From Symsagittifera roscoffensis (taxonomy: Eukaryota; Xenacoelomorpha; Acoela; Convolutidae): 60,000 nucleotides of DNA. The translations under genes were made by a program, and so were the position numbers. Shown here in pieces: positions 58,601 through 60,000 of this stretch; the first letter of the stretch is position 1, and every line of letters starts with the position of its first letter. The DNA lies in the NCBI RefSeq assembly GCF_963678635.1, contig NC_087070.1, forward strand, positions 50,321,989 to 50,381,988. Direction: 5' to 3'. Under the pieces are notes generated by a model. It made no database searches. It saw nothing but the letters and a program-made list of their open reading frames with translations, and was not told the DNA's origin.

Positions 58601-60000
58601 TTTGGTTATGGTAGCTACATGTCCACGCTTTTTATAGACTAAAGACTAGCGAATGTTGTCTTTTTTTTCAGTATTTTTCTATTGTTTTGTTTTTCTCGGG
58701 AAGAAAAGAGAGTTTATTGATGAACAAAAAGCGATTGGTGATTGAAATGTTGTTTTTTCATTCACTATGTGGCCATTTGTGCGATTGATAGGCATTCTCA
58801 AATTGGCTTAATTGAAAGTTTATTGCTGTTGATCACAGTTGTAATAGTTAATAATTGTGTATAAACCCAACCCGCAGCTAGCGGCTGAATCTACCTAGGG
58901 GAGCCGTGTTAATTCGCCCAATTTGGATTGATTGGCACTATTACAAGCCCCGTAAAATAGCCCATCTACGATACATGGTTACGCAGTCAGTCCAATTTTT
59001 TCTCATTTAAGACATCTAGGCGCTGTTGAGGATATTATGGCGGAAGGTTTGACTATACTTATTGAATGAAATAAACCTCCGCATTATTAGGGTTCAAAAA
59101 ATGAGCAGACAATTTCGGTACGAAACACATTGGTTTCACAACACCGAGTGTTAATCAGATTGTTGGATTAAGAGAGAGAGAGGGAGAGAGAGAGAGAGAG
59201 AGAGATAGAGAGAAAAAAAGAAAGAATACTAAAAAAAACTATGAAGAATATCATAAAATAATAGCGACTGAGTTAATGATTTAGTTACTTATCAAAACAC
59301 CCGCCAATTTGCGTGCCAGGAAACAGCTTTTTACAGGGAAAAAAATTTTGCGCTCGGCTGCATTATGACTGAAAAAGCTAAATTGGTATTTTGCAAAAAG
59401 CACAAAATATTTCGACCCTAGGTTTGGGTTGTCAAAAATAACAAACAAGAAGCAATAATTTTCCATAATTTTTTCCGGAAAAAATCTTTATCTCGATTTC
59501 TTTTTCGAAACATTATAAGCTTAATACAAAAATCATAGCAGAAATAGTATGGAATAATTAAATTTTTTTTAGATATCGCAAAAATTGTTCAATATATGCT
59601 CAGTTATTTTTTCTATTATCGCGTTTTCTTATATCATCTCGCTTTGAGCTCAAAAATAATAAATGAAGCTTAATTTCAAAAATTTTTAATCCCACTTCCG
59701 ACGAAAATGCGAAACATGCTTAGATTGATACTTTTATCTACTCAATTTTTGCCTTTGAACAAAGTCTTTTTGGCAGTTTATAGTGCAAAAAAACTGTTGT
59801 CTGGAGACCAATGTATATTAACTTTTTGTAAAGTAAGGGTGGTTTGTATATTGCTAATTTGGCCAATTGAGTATAATGTGTTCTTGAAACACGAATATGT
59901 GGCTGGTTAAAAAGTTCAAAGTTGAATTGAGACAGGACGTTTGCTTTTTTAAATTAGAATACGAGGCACTAAGTATATCCCTTTGGACTTTAAATAGCGT
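55641..60000. other. No gene recognised
   Basis: AT-rich, frames under 100 codons, none with a recognisable motif. It holds a poly-C run (about 57496-57507), a weak HINE-like fragment near 55910 (AACGCGTAAGCGGCGCTAT), a GA-rich tract (59171-59213) and another possible weak HINE-like fragment at the right edge (59840-60000). Confidence 0.45.
59171..59213. repeat. (GA)n microsatellite
   Basis: About 20 GA/AG units with interruptions GG and TA. Confidence 0.9.

Noticed and set aside
1-60000. CRISPR arrays, bacterial operons, ribosome binding sites, phage genes
   Set aside because: Intron-bearing eukaryotic sequence; the tandem repeats have no spacer structure and no prokaryotic gene is present.

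Overview
The window is AT-rich, intron- and repeat-dominated DNA from a eukaryote. It has GT/AG splice sites, AATAAA polyadenylation signals, microsatellites, inverted-repeat elements and a 200-base assembly gap at 30399-30598. It holds a Frizzled-type cysteine-rich domain gene, which makes it an animal, very probably an invertebrate; the species cannot be named from this sequence alone.

Only one gene is recognised with confidence: a + strand gene from 31096 to 44463 whose spliced product is a small secreted Frizzled-domain (FZ/CRD) protein. Exon 1 (31096-31288) carries a start codon and signal peptide. Exon 2 carries cysteines 1-4 of the CRD, exon 3 (43888-44009) cysteines 5-8, and exon 4 (44341-44463) cysteines 9-10 and the stop. 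All junction phases agree (1, 1, 0) and the 236-residue product has exactly the ten cysteines of an FZ domain. Exon 2 is present twice (31756-32028 and 36614-36886) because a 4.85-kb block inside the gene is tandemly duplicated (31417-36270 and 36274-41076). The exon is symmetric (phase 1-1), so either copy, or even both, can be spliced in frame. This is the most interesting coding signal in the window.

The rest is mostly repeats. (1) An interspersed family of about 0.5-0.8 kb with asymmetric inverted repeats and a 3' hairpin resembles Helentron-associated (rolling-circle) non-autonomous elements; it appears in more than a dozen full or partial copies, some joined head to tail, some carrying GATA microsatellites. 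(2) 9.44-24.2 kb is a threefold tandem repeat (units about 4.3, 4.75 and 5.7 kb) with decayed minus-strand coding remnants. (3) 29.2-30.4 kb is a GC-rich patch with a 30-bp minisatellite and inverted repeat-element ends, running into the gap. (4) 45.6-46.55 kb is an inverted-repeat element built from iterated palindromes around CAGATCTG. (5) 49.46-55.45 kb is an array of five 1.13-1.28 kb units, each with a conserved 52-base exon-like segment and a splice donor, followed by one acceptor and a polyadenylation signal. The stretches 0.7-3.4, 5.1-9.0, 24.2-29.2, 46.6-49.4 and 55.6-60 kb show no recognisable gene.
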